Assembly (NCBI GenBank): GCA_964395545.1 | Contig: CAYNAW010000033.1 | Coordinates: 1 to 15,583, forward strand | Direction: 5' to 3' | DNA from: CAYGVX01 sp964395545 | GTDB taxonomy: Archaea; Thermoproteota; Bathyarchaeia; Bathyarchaeales; SOJC01 | Length of the DNA: 15,583 bases | Part shown: one piece after another, positions 7,181 through 13,552 of the stretch | Position numbering within the stretch: the stretch's first letter is position 1 | Layout: the number at the start of each line of letters is the position of its first letter | The notes under the pieces: model-generated | What the model saw: the letters and a program-made list of their open reading frames with translations, nothing else | Database searches by the model: none | Told to the model about the DNA's origin: nothing | Translations under genes and position numbers: made by a program

Positions 7181-7584
7181 ACAAGCAGAACATAGTCGTG
7201 CTCATCGGCGGCGTCTTCTTCGGCTTCGGACTGGCCTACAGCGGCATGACACAACAGGAAATCGTCCTCTCGTTCCTCCACCTCAGAGACCTGGGGCTGA
7301 TATTCGTTATGGGAGGCGCAGCGTTCGTCACATTCTTTGCCGTGAACGTGGTTCCCAGGTACCTCAAGGCGCCGCTGCTCGGAGGCAAGTTCAAGCCTCG
7401 ACGAGCCCCCCTGTCGCGCAACGTCATAATCGGGGCCATCATCTTCGGCGTGGGGTGGGGTCTTTCCGGCCAATGCCCCGGCTCGGCCGTGGCAAGCTTC
7501 GGAACTGGAAACCTCCCCGTTCTGGTCGGCTTGGCGGCTATGTTCATCGGCGCTTATGTGAGAGGATTGCTGGACAAGCGATGA
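7177..7584 (+). CDS. YeeE/YedE-family (DUF6691-like) transporter, C-terminal half
   Basis: A 135-residue membrane protein that begins at a GTG overlapping the stop of the preceding gene (GTGA, 7177-7180), so translation is probably coupled. The motifs fit the second half of YeeE/YedE transporters: FGFGLAYSGMTQQEIVLSFL near the start and GWGLSGQCPGSAVASFGTG near residues 91-109, which carries the second conserved cysteine. Predicted helices are at about residues 5-20, 38-60, 84-108 and 114-130. The same frame stays open upstream of the GTG, but that part overlaps the first half and does not resemble a transporter. With its partner it likely forms the import channel for thiosulfate or a related sulfur compound, feeding the MBL-rhodanese enzyme upstream. 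Confidence 0.83.
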   Translation: MNKQNIVVLIGGVFFGFGLAYSGMTQQEIVLSFLHLRDLGLIFVMGGAAFVTFFAVNVVPRYLKAPLLGGKFKPRRAPLSRNVIIGAIIFGVGWGLSGQCPGSAVASFGTGNLPVLVGLAAMFIGAYVRGLLDKR

Positions 7585-7600
7585 GACGCGCCGGCGCGTC
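7585..7600. repeat. 16-bp perfect palindrome directly after the transporter stop codon
   Basis: GACGCGCCGGCGCGTC is a perfect palindrome that begins right after the stop of the second YeeE/YedE gene. In RNA it can form a 6-bp G+C stem with a CCGG loop. No T-run follows, so it is not a classical terminator. It may protect the 3' end of the transcript or bind a protein. A palindrome this long could still arise by chance in 15 kb. The rest of the 125-bp convergent gap holds nothing I can name. Confidence 0.35.
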
Positions 7601-7709
7601 CGCCGACTCGAGCGTTGCCACAGGGATCGATCTCCTGCCTGACCGTGTCGAACAGCCGCGTGCATCAAACGACCCTAGCCCCTCAGAATCTCCATAGAAC
7701 GAGTCTCGC

Positions 7710-9194
7710 CTAGGGGATGGGCAGAATCCACACCACGGCCAAGGCGATTAGCAATGTGGGGATTGCGATCAGAATGCCGGTTTTGATGAGTTTGTCCTTT
7801 GAAATCTGGCCTGTTGAATAAACGAGCGCGGTTGAGGGGACGCCGACGGGAGTTATGAACGCGATGGTGGCAGACAGTGCCACGGTCATGACGAGGGGCA
7901 CAGGATTCACCCCTAAAACGTGTGCCGCGTCAATCGCTACGGGGATTAAAATGGCCGCGGTGGCGCTGTTGGAGATGAAATTCGTCAGCACCATGGAAAT
8001 CAAGCTCATGACGAGAAGCATAAGTATCGTAGGAAGGGAGCCATGCAGGGACGCTAATGCACCGCTCATGATGCCGGCCGCGCCCGAGACGATCATGGCT
8101 TCGCCGAGCAGGATGCCGCCGCCGACCAGGAAAATCAGTTCCCACTGAATTTGCTGCAGGTCCTTCAAATCCAGCAGGTTGAGTCCGAACATGGTCAAGA
8201 CCGCAAGGATCGACACGATTGCCGCGCTGGAGACCGACGTGGGGAGTCCCAGCCACACTTCGATTTGGCTTCCCAGGAACCATAAGAGCACGGTGCCTGC
8301 GAAGACCAGCATCACTTTCCTCTGCGAACCCGTCAATTGTTGACTTTGCCTTTTCTGTTCCACGACCGCGTCGAGATTCAGCGTCAGCTTCGGAGATGGA
8401 TACATCTGCTTCAAGATAAGAAAGGCGATTCCCAACGAGAGCAACGAAGCCGGCAAGCCGTAATACGCCCACTGCAAGAAGCCAAACGGCACGGTTCCCC
8501 CCAACAACGCTGCAGCGATCATGGCAGGTGTACTTCCCGTAAGCATCGCCATACCACCGATCGACGCGCTGATGGATACGCCTAGAAGCAGCTTCATTCG
8601 AAGATTCCCCAGCTCGGCGGGCATCGCGTTCATGATGGACAGAATCACGGGCAAAATCACCGCAATCGCCACGGTGTTCGACATCCACCAGCTCAGGAAC
8701 GCCGCGGTGAACATGACGAGCAAGACGAGCCGGTCGATTGATCCTTTTGAGGACGTCAACAGATTATAGCCGATCCACTTATCAAGCCCGTGTTTTCGAA
8801 TCGACTGCCCCAACACTAGGCCTCCGATCATAAGGAAAATAATCGAATTCGAAAACGGCGCAAAGGCCTCATTCGGCGGAAACACGCCCAGCAGGGTAAG
8901 GACCACCGGAATCATCAGCCCGGTGATGGGCAGCGGAAATACCTCAAGCGCCCAACATCCCGCCCCGAAGGCAAACGTAGCCAAAGTTCGTCGCACGATT
9001 TCAGGCTGACCAGACGTCACAAAGTACGCAACCGCGCCCATTAAGAGTGCCAGGAAGAAGTTCCGTCGGGAGTACAGGAACTTGTGGAGCCGCCGCGGTG
9101 TTGTATACGCAATCCACTCAATCCGGTTACACGAAACGCACTCGGCGTCCTCGGTGGCAGCTGCCTTCTTTCTCTTGTCGGCTGATTTGCCCAT
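7710..9194 (-). CDS. DASS/SLC13-family anion:sodium symporter
   Basis: A 494-residue inner-membrane transporter of the divalent anion:sodium symporter family, which moves sulfate, dicarboxylates or citrate with sodium. The two family hairpin motifs are present: SNT at residues 172-174 (WWMSNTVAIAVILPV) and SNS at 408-410 (NFISNSATAAILIPV), followed by TPVGVPSTALVYSTG, all features of the substrate and sodium sites. About eleven hydrophobic helices span residues 45-494. The first 40 residues are hydrophilic and carry a Cys pair, C19 and C22 (ECVSCNR), which is unusual and could bind metal or sense redox. The start is ATG 9194, with GAGGTG eleven bases upstream. A TTG nine codons earlier is less likely. 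It lies 61 bases after the TspO-like gene on the same strand and converges on the sulfur module, so sulfate is one candidate substrate. Confidence 0.85.
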   Translation of the reverse strand: MGKSADKRKKAAATEDAECVSCNRIEWIAYTTPRRLHKFLYSRRNFFLALLMGAVAYFVTSGQPEIVRRTLATFAFGAGCWALEVFPLPITGLMIPVVLTLLGVFPPNEAFAPFSNSIIFLMIGGLVLGQSIRKHGLDKWIGYNLLTSSKGSIDRLVLLVMFTAAFLSWWMSNTVAIAVILPVILSIMNAMPAELGNLRMKLLLGVSISASIGGMAMLTGSTPAMIAAALLGGTVPFGFLQWAYYGLPASLLSLGIAFLILKQMYPSPKLTLNLDAVVEQKRQSQQLTGSQRKVMLVFAGTVLLWFLGSQIEVWLGLPTSVSSAAIVSILAVLTMFGLNLLDLKDLQQIQWELIFLVGGGILLGEAMIVSGAAGIMSGALASLHGSLPTILMLLVMSLISMVLTNFISNSATAAILIPVAIDAAHVLGVNPVPLVMTVALSATIAFITPVGVPSTALVYSTGQISKDKLIKTGILIAIPTLLIALAVVWILPIP

Positions 9195-9255
9195 ATTTCT
9201 AGCGCACCTCGAGGATTCCAAAGTCTATCGCGGCAAACAAGTTGCGGTGCACGCT

Positions 9256-10029
9256 TCACTTATGTCGGTATCTCGCAAGCAGGATTGACGCGACCACAGC
9301 GATTGCTATGATAGCGGCACTGGCGTGCGCAATCAGGACGAGGTTCGAGTACTCACTTTGCCGAGCGGCAATGCCTAAGGATGCCCAGATGATGACGAGC
9401 CCGTAGGCCACGTCTTTTCGCGTGGCTACGACGAGCAACGCAATCACCAATGCGACGATTAATATCAACGCCGCCCACGTTTCCTGACTCACTCCGAAGC
9501 CATCCCAAGACACTGACACCAATGTAACCGCCACGTTGGCGATCGAGGCGATCGTTATCCAGCCCAAGTACACGCTGAAGGGAACATGCACCGCCAGTCT
9601 CTCGCGCAACGGCACCGACTTGCCGATAGTGAGGCGCAGATAAATCGCAATCAAGGTGGCCAGGAGCAAGAACATGACGACGACGGATAGACTCAGGTAC
9701 TCAAACTGCCAGAGGAACAACCACACCACGTTCAGCAGGCTACTCTGGACAAACAGCCACCCGATTTTTCCGTGATAATCCTTCCCTGCCTCACTGGGCA
9801 ACGCTTGAAAAATCACAAAGATCCCCAGCAGAATGTAGATGACGCCCCAAATGGCGAACACGTAGCCCGCAGGCGTAACGAGCGTCGGGTACAAATCAGA
9901 AACGTCCGCCGTGACCTTGCCGCCGAGAAGCGTGGTGCTGCCGGCTAGACCGTTCACGATCACCGTCAACACAAAAGCCACTATGTTCACGTATTTCAAC
10001 GGGGAGAAGCTGACCACTGCCATAGCCAT
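9256..10029 (-). CDS. TspO/MBR-like (tryptophan-rich sensory) membrane protein
   Basis: A 257-residue membrane protein with seven or eight hydrophobic segments. The segment PTLVTPAGYVFAIWGVIYIL near residues 49-68 resembles the P-x-G-W-V-F-x-x-x-W-x-x-L-Y region of TspO. The later LFVQSSLLNVVWLFLW resembles its QLxLNxxW motif. TspO itself is about 160 residues with five helices. Longer members of about 250 residues are usually annotated as TspO/MBR-related or tryptophan-rich sensory proteins. TspO proteins bind porphyrins and are tied to light and oxidative stress responses in several microbes. The start is ATG 10029; ATG 10023 fits the GAGG better. A TATA-like box lies close upstream. Its neighbour, a broken staygreen gene, also belongs to tetrapyrrole metabolism. 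Family assignment is by motif only. Confidence 0.62.
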   Translation of the reverse strand: MAMAVVSFSPLKYVNIVAFVLTVIVNGLAGSTTLLGGKVTADVSDLYPTLVTPAGYVFAIWGVIYILLGIFVIFQALPSEAGKDYHGKIGWLFVQSSLLNVVWLFLWQFEYLSLSVVVMFLLLATLIAIYLRLTIGKSVPLRERLAVHVPFSVYLGWITIASIANVAVTLVSVSWDGFGVSQETWAALILIVALVIALLVVATRKDVAYGLVIIWASLGIAARQSEYSNLVLIAHASAAIIAIAVVASILLARYRHK

Positions 10030-10049
10030 CCTCTGAAAGCTCTGTCCTT

Positions 10050-10067
10050 CTATATGTTATATAAAAC
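10050..10067 (-). promoter_or_regulatory. TATA-like promoter of the TspO-like gene
   Basis: Read on the minus strand this is TTTTATATAACATATAG, the most AT-rich stretch in the neighbourhood. A TATA core here predicts a transcript start at about 10027-10035, giving a leaderless or nearly leaderless message for the gene starting at 10029. The roughly 100 bp between this gene and the broken staygreen gene hold nothing else that I can name. Confidence 0.55.
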
Positions 10068-10131
10068 CATCGAGTGCGAGAAACACGTCAACATCGTTCG
10101 AATACGTGCAGAACTAAGCGACGCAACTGGT

Positions 10132-10613
10132 TCAGAGTCTGTAGTCGCCAAGCAAACCCCATCGATCAGTTCTATTGTAGTTCCTCTCAGAAGATACGAA
10201 GTCCACTATAACCGGGATTTGGTCGAACTTCGGATCGCGGTCGAAGAGAGCCCGATCACAGTATCTGATGGCCTCCAGAGCCAACGAGAGCTCAGCGCAG
10301 AAATGCGGTACCGCCACTTGGCTCGGCCAAAGACCCATCCTCCGCTCACATGACATTGGACCTTCAGCGAGAGCCCCTCGGCATCTCCTTGCAACTCGGC
10401 CAGCACCTCATCCCTCATCAGTCACGTGTACCATCCTGAAATCTGTTTCGTGCCGTAGCCCGGACCGATCGACAAGAAGAGGTCACCGGTCAAGTCGGAA
10501 TGAGTCAACGTGTAGAACCTCGGCGTCGTCAGCACATCAGGCCGCATGCCCTGCGAGTACTTGATGTGCAGCTTCTCAGGGATTAATCGTGCCATGCCGA
10601 TCCGCCTGGTCAC
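10132..10613 (-). pseudogene. Staygreen (SGR) homologue, chlorophyll Mg-dechelatase family, broken by a stop and a frameshift
   Basis: Joined across two lesions, this gives a near-complete staygreen-domain protein of about 154 residues from ATG 10595 (or about 160 from GTG 10613). Family blocks appear in order: RFYTLTHSDLTGDLFLSIG, then ISGWYT-stop-LMRDEVLAEL, LSLKVQCHVSGG, and WRYRI with FCAELSLALEAIRYCDRALF. In plant SGR these read YTLTHSD, W-R-L-RDEVVAEW, HCHISGG and FRYFIFCKELP. Lesion one is TGA at 10424-10422, where the family has Arg, as expected from CGA to TGA. Lesion two is at 10301-10303, where three A stand in place of four: restoring one base gives R-I-F-C in frame. SGR proteins remove magnesium from chlorophyll a, and some prokaryotic homologues do so too. 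The rest of the sequence is well kept, so inactivation looks recent. It diverges from heliorhodopsin. Confidence 0.8.
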
Positions 10614-10631
10614 TTCTTGACGAAGCTGGCA

Positions 10632-10649
10632 AAAGGCATATTAGCCTTT
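10632..10649. promoter_or_regulatory. Symmetric bidirectional promoter between staygreen and heliorhodopsin genes
   Basis: AAAGGCATATTAGCCTTT has perfect 6-bp inverted arms (AAAGGC and GCCTTT) around an ATATTA core. Each strand therefore shows a purine-rich BRE-like element followed by a TATA-like core. The centre (10640.5) is 27.5 bases from the heliorhodopsin ATG at 10668 and 27.5 bases from the staygreen GTG at 10613, the usual archaeal TATA-to-start distance. Both messages would then be leaderless or nearly so. It could also bind a dimeric regulator. Confidence 0.5.
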
Positions 10650-10667
10650 CCGAGCGCAAAGGATGCT

Positions 10668-11474
10668 ATGAACTCCAAAGAGCGGCGGGAAATCATCGCC
10701 AAGTCGCCCATTTCCTTCAGCTACTTGAAGCGTTTCAATCTTGCTGCCGGCACCCTGCACCTGGTACAAGGCCTTTTGATGCTTTCTCTTGGCACTCTTC
10801 TAGAGTGGAACCGGGACATCTACACTTTCTATTTGAAGTTCACGGATCCATTCGAGATCGCTCCAAACCCGCAGGTCCTCTTCACTGCCAGCTACCTCGG
10901 CGTAATCGTTGCCTCGTTTCCGTTGATCTCCGCTTTGGCCCACTTCATGATCGCCTATCCGAAGAACCAAGACTACGTTGAGAACTTGAAGAAGGGGATG
11001 AACCCCTATCGTTGGTATGAATACGCTTTCTCCAGCTCGATCATGATCGTGCTCATCGCTTCCTTCGTAGGCGTTTGGGACTTCTGGTCGTTGGTCATGA
11101 TTTTCGTGCTGAACGCCATGATGATCATGTTCGGATACCTGATGGAGGTAATCAATCAGCGCACTGAGAAGACCTCGTGGTCGGCCTTTCTGCTCGGCTG
11201 CATTTCAGGCGGAGTCCCGTGGGTCGTGCTGTACGCCTATTTCGTCGCTGCTATCACGTCCGCCAACACGAATCCGCCGGCATTTGTGTACATGATCTTC
11301 TTCATCTACTTCATCGTGTTCAACATCTTCGCCCTCAACATGGTTCTCCAATACAAAGGGGTCGGCCGCTGGAAAGACTACCTGTACGGCGAACGAGTCT
11401 ACATCATCCTCAGCTTCGTCGCCAAAACCATCCTAGCCTGGCTGGTCTTCATCGGAATATTCGCACCGTTCTAG
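10668..11474 (+). CDS. Heliorhodopsin
   Basis: A 268-residue seven-helix retinal protein of the heliorhodopsin family, which is inverted in the membrane relative to type-1 rhodopsins and is thought to sense light or regulate partners rather than pump ions. The retinal Schiff-base lysine is K253 in SFVAKTILAW (helix 7) and the counterion is E118 in YRWYEYAFSSS (helix 3). The two family histidines are H31 (GTLHLVQ) and H92 (SALAHFMIA). The hallmark blocks NPYRWYEYA, GCISGGVPW, FALNMVLQY and GRWKDYLYGER are all present. Helices lie at about 24-46, 70-96, 114-136, 138-161, 171-196, 204-229 and 245-266. ATG 10668 follows AAAGGA. An in-frame TTG at 10617 lies upstream of the promoter and is rejected. 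The gene precedes PPOX-like and class II photolyase genes on the same strand; heliorhodopsin-photolyase pairing is known in other microbes. Confidence 0.95.
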   Translation: MNSKERREIIAKSPISFSYLKRFNLAAGTLHLVQGLLMLSLGTLLEWNRDIYTFYLKFTDPFEIAPNPQVLFTASYLGVIVASFPLISALAHFMIAYPKNQDYVENLKKGMNPYRWYEYAFSSSIMIVLIASFVGVWDFWSLVMIFVLNAMMIMFGYLMEVINQRTEKTSWSAFLLGCISGGVPWVVLYAYFVAAITSANTNPPAFVYMIFFIYFIVFNIFALNMVLQYKGVGRWKDYLYGERVYIILSFVAKTILAWLVFIGIFAPF

Positions 11475-11527
11475 CACGTTCATCTGGCGCCCGCGACAAA
11501 GCCATGCCCGCGCTAGAACGAGACAAG

Positions 11528-11535
11528 TCTTAATT
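11528..11535 (+). promoter_or_regulatory. Weak TATA-like box before the PPOX-photolyase pair
   Basis: TCTTAATT lies about 45 bases before the TTG start at 11577. It predicts transcription from about 11559, just before the GAGGCG ribosome binding site at 11565-11570. The 102-bp gap after heliorhodopsin has no clear terminator, so read-through from the heliorhodopsin promoter is also possible. Confidence 0.3.
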
Positions 11536-11576
11536 CCTTTTCGAGCACACCTAACCTGCACTGTGAGGCGTGAACC

Positions 11577-12047
11577 TTGGCTGTGTTACGATTGCCACGA
11601 ATGAAGAAAACGGAAATCGAGAGAGTGATCACGGAGAACTTCCTGTGCCGAATCGCCTTCCGAGGGAACGACTATCCCTACATCGCTCCGTTCCAATACG
11701 TTTTCGCGAATAGAACGCTCTATTTTCATTTCACCGCATACGGAAGAAAAATGAAACTGCTCGAGAAGGAGAACCGGGTCTGCGTAGAGATAGAACAGTA
11801 CGAACCGGATATGCGTCGGTACAGGTTTGTCGTGCTGACAGGCACGTTGAGCATCGTTAAAGATGCGAACGAGAGGGCAGCTATGATCGACATGATGAGA
11901 GAGACGGGAACAGAGCGGCTTTCAAAGAATTTTCTTGCGGCCCACGGCTTCCCGAAAGCCGAGGACTGGACGTCGTTCACCCCGGACAAACCTCTCGTAA
12001 TAGTGAAGCTTAACGTCGCATCCGCGTCGGGACTGAGATCGCCCTAG
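11577..12047 (+). CDS. Pyridoxamine 5'-phosphate oxidase-fold (PPOX) flavin/F420-type protein
   Basis: A 156-residue soluble protein of the split-barrel PPOX superfamily, close to the nitroimidazole-resistance/flavin-binding group. Features that fit: an N-terminal LPRMKKTEIERVITENFLCRIAF helix and strand, YPYIAPFQYVFANRTLYFH, a phosphate-contacting segment near residues 57-63 (AYGRKMKLL), VCVEIEQYE and RFVVLTGTL. Such proteins bind FMN, F420 or heme; the sequence alone does not say which. The ATG at 11601 would cut into the conserved LPRM start, so TTG 11577 is preferred, supported by GAGGCG seven bases upstream; GTG 11583 is an alternative. It ends only 20 bases before the photolyase start, so the two are probably cotranscribed. 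A role in supplying or reducing a flavin or deazaflavin for photorepair is tempting but unproven. Confidence 0.82.
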   Translation: MAVLRLPRMKKTEIERVITENFLCRIAFRGNDYPYIAPFQYVFANRTLYFHFTAYGRKMKLLEKENRVCVEIEQYEPDMRRYRFVVLTGTLSIVKDANERAAMIDMMRETGTERLSKNFLAAHGFPKAEDWTSFTPDKPLVIVKLNVASASGLRSP

Positions 12048-12067
12048 CATGTAACGGACCTGAAAAT

Positions 12068-13417
12068 ATGATTCAGCGCGAACGAGTCAAAGTGCTCAAC
12101 TCCCACGTCGTGCGCGACCGCGCGTACGTGGTCTACTGGATGCAGGCCTCGCAGAGGGCCGAGTGGAATCATGCGTTGGAGTACGCCGTGTCAATGGCGA
12201 ACAAGCTGAATAGACCTGTGATCGTCTATTTCGGCCTAACCGCCAACTTTCCGGAAGCGACTTTGAGGCACTACGCGTTCATGTTGGAAGGGTTGAGGGA
12301 CACGCAGCGCGCGCTGTTGACCAGAGGAATCCAAATGGTCGTGCGTCGAGCATCGCCTGAGAGAGGCATTATGACACTTGCTAAGCACGCGTCGATGATC
12401 GTCGTGGACAGGGGCTACTTACGGATCCAGCGCGGCTGGCGAGACGAAGCAGCGCGTAAGATTGACTGCCCGTTGGTCCAGGTGGAAAGTGACCTCATCG
12501 TGCCAGTTGAGCAGGCGTCCCCCAAAGAAGAGTATTCTGCCGCGACCTTCAGACCGAAGATCAAGGCGAAGCTGGAGCGATTCCTCGCGCCGGTGGAAGA
12601 GATTGTGCCTAATGTGGATTCTGACCGATTAGAGATGGACTCGTATTCAATTGACGATGTCGATGATGCTCTGTCACAGCTCAGACTCGGCAGAGAAGTA
12701 GGACCGGTCAGATTCTTCCGCGGAGGAACAGCGCAGGCAAAAACCCTGCTCCAACATTTCATCGACGGGAAACTGGCCCACTATGCCGAATGGAAGAACG
12801 ACCCCAGCAGGGAGATGCTGTCGAACATGAGTCCATACCTGCATTTTGGGCAGATCTCCCCGCTGTTCGTTGCGTCCAGAATTAAGAGTACGGAAGCCCT
12901 GGGCAAAGAGGTCTACCTCGAGGAGCTGGTGGTCCGAAGAGAGCTAAGTGCCAACTTCGTCTTCTATAATCCACAGTATGACTCGTTCGAAGGCCTGCCG
13001 GCATGGGCCAAGAAGAGCTTCATGAATCACGAGCGCGACAAACGGCGATACGTCTACACGCTTGAGGAGCTTGAAAACGCGGAGACGCACGATGCGTATT
13101 GGAACGCGGCACAAATGGAGATGCAGGTCACGGGCAAGATGCATGGCTACATGCGGATGTACTGGGGCAAGAAAATCCTCGAATGGACCCCCTCGCCGCG
13201 GGAAGCCTTCCAAAGGGCGATTCACCTCAACAACAAGTACGAGTTGGATGGCAGAGACCCGAATGGGTTTGCAGGCGTGGCGTGGTGTTTCGGCAAACAT
13301 GACCGCCCCTGGCGTCCTCGTGAAGTCTTCGGCCTTGTCCGATACATGACTAGCGAAGGGTTAGAGAGGAAATTCGACATGACCGCTTACGTCAGAAACG
13401 TTGCCAGACTCAGTTAA
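12068..13417 (+). CDS. phr: Class II CPD photolyase
   Basis: A 449-residue FAD enzyme that uses blue or near-UV light to split cyclobutane pyrimidine dimers in DNA. The N-terminal alpha/beta antenna domain opens with VVYWMQASQRAEWNHALEYA, as in class II photolyases. The C-terminal FAD-binding domain has MLSNMSPYLHFGQISP, the class II block ELVVRRELSANFVFYN, MHGYMRMYWGKKILEW and the signature NNKYELDGRDPNG with VAWCFGKHDRPW at residues 388-415. Conserved tryptophans for electron transfer to FAD are present in these blocks (for example W406 and W415). Length matches archaeal class II enzymes. ATG 12068 lies 20 bases after the PPOX-like gene, with only a weak ribosome binding site. Archaeal relatives use a deazaflavin antenna, which would fit a cofactor-binding neighbour. 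It lies downstream of heliorhodopsin. Confidence 0.96.
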   Translation: MIQRERVKVLNSHVVRDRAYVVYWMQASQRAEWNHALEYAVSMANKLNRPVIVYFGLTANFPEATLRHYAFMLEGLRDTQRALLTRGIQMVVRRASPERGIMTLAKHASMIVVDRGYLRIQRGWRDEAARKIDCPLVQVESDLIVPVEQASPKEEYSAATFRPKIKAKLERFLAPVEEIVPNVDSDRLEMDSYSIDDVDDALSQLRLGREVGPVRFFRGGTAQAKTLLQHFIDGKLAHYAEWKNDPSREMLSNMSPYLHFGQISPLFVASRIKSTEALGKEVYLEELVVRRELSANFVFYNPQYDSFEGLPAWAKKSFMNHERDKRRYVYTLEELENAETHDAYWNAAQMEMQVTGKMHGYMRMYWGKKILEWTPSPREAFQRAIHLNNKYELDGRDPNGFAGVAWCFGKHDRPWRPREVFGLVRYMTSEGLERKFDMTAYVRNVARLS

Positions 13418-13513
13418 CGCGTTCAGAAAACTGTCCATGCACCACAATCCGAGATCGGTGTGGATGCGCACTCAACCTTTGTAAGGGCCTAGACTCGAGT
13501 CAGCACGCAACCG

Positions 13514-13520
13514 TTATTAG
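13514..13520 (+). promoter_or_regulatory. TATA-like box for the secreted coiled-coil protein gene
   Basis: TTATTAG about 36 bases before the ATG at 13553 predicts transcription from about 13544. It overlaps an in-frame GTG at 13520 and so rules that codon out as the start. A 10-bp palindrome, GACTCGAGTC, lies just upstream at 13492-13501, but such repeats are frequent by chance. Confidence 0.4.
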
Positions 13521-13552
13521 TGCTCGGGCAAACAATACTGCCTTTGTACACA

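Noticed and set aside
10054..10353. 99-codon plus-strand frame between the TspO-like and heliorhodopsin genes
   Set aside because: It lies opposite the recognisable staygreen relict, and its translation resembles no family.
10422..10424. TGA in the staygreen gene read as recoding (selenocysteine or readthrough)
   Set aside because: The family has Arg at this place rather than Cys or Sec, there is no visible selenocysteine element, and a second lesion downstream also breaks the frame. Simple decay is the better explanation.
10617..10667. Upstream TTG start for heliorhodopsin, adding 17 residues
   Set aside because: The promoter-like element at 10632-10649 lies inside this stretch, and ATG 10668 has AAAGGA at a suitable distance.
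10668..11474. Type-1 microbial rhodopsin (ion pump) as an alternative for the heliorhodopsin
   Set aside because: The conserved blocks WYEYAFSSS, GCISGGVPW and GRWKDYLYGER are heliorhodopsin-specific, and the DTD/NDQ-type pump motif is absent.
13492..13501. Palindrome GACTCGAGTC upstream of the secreted protein gene
   Set aside because: Ten-base palindromes are expected many times in a window of this size; there is no second copy to support an operator.
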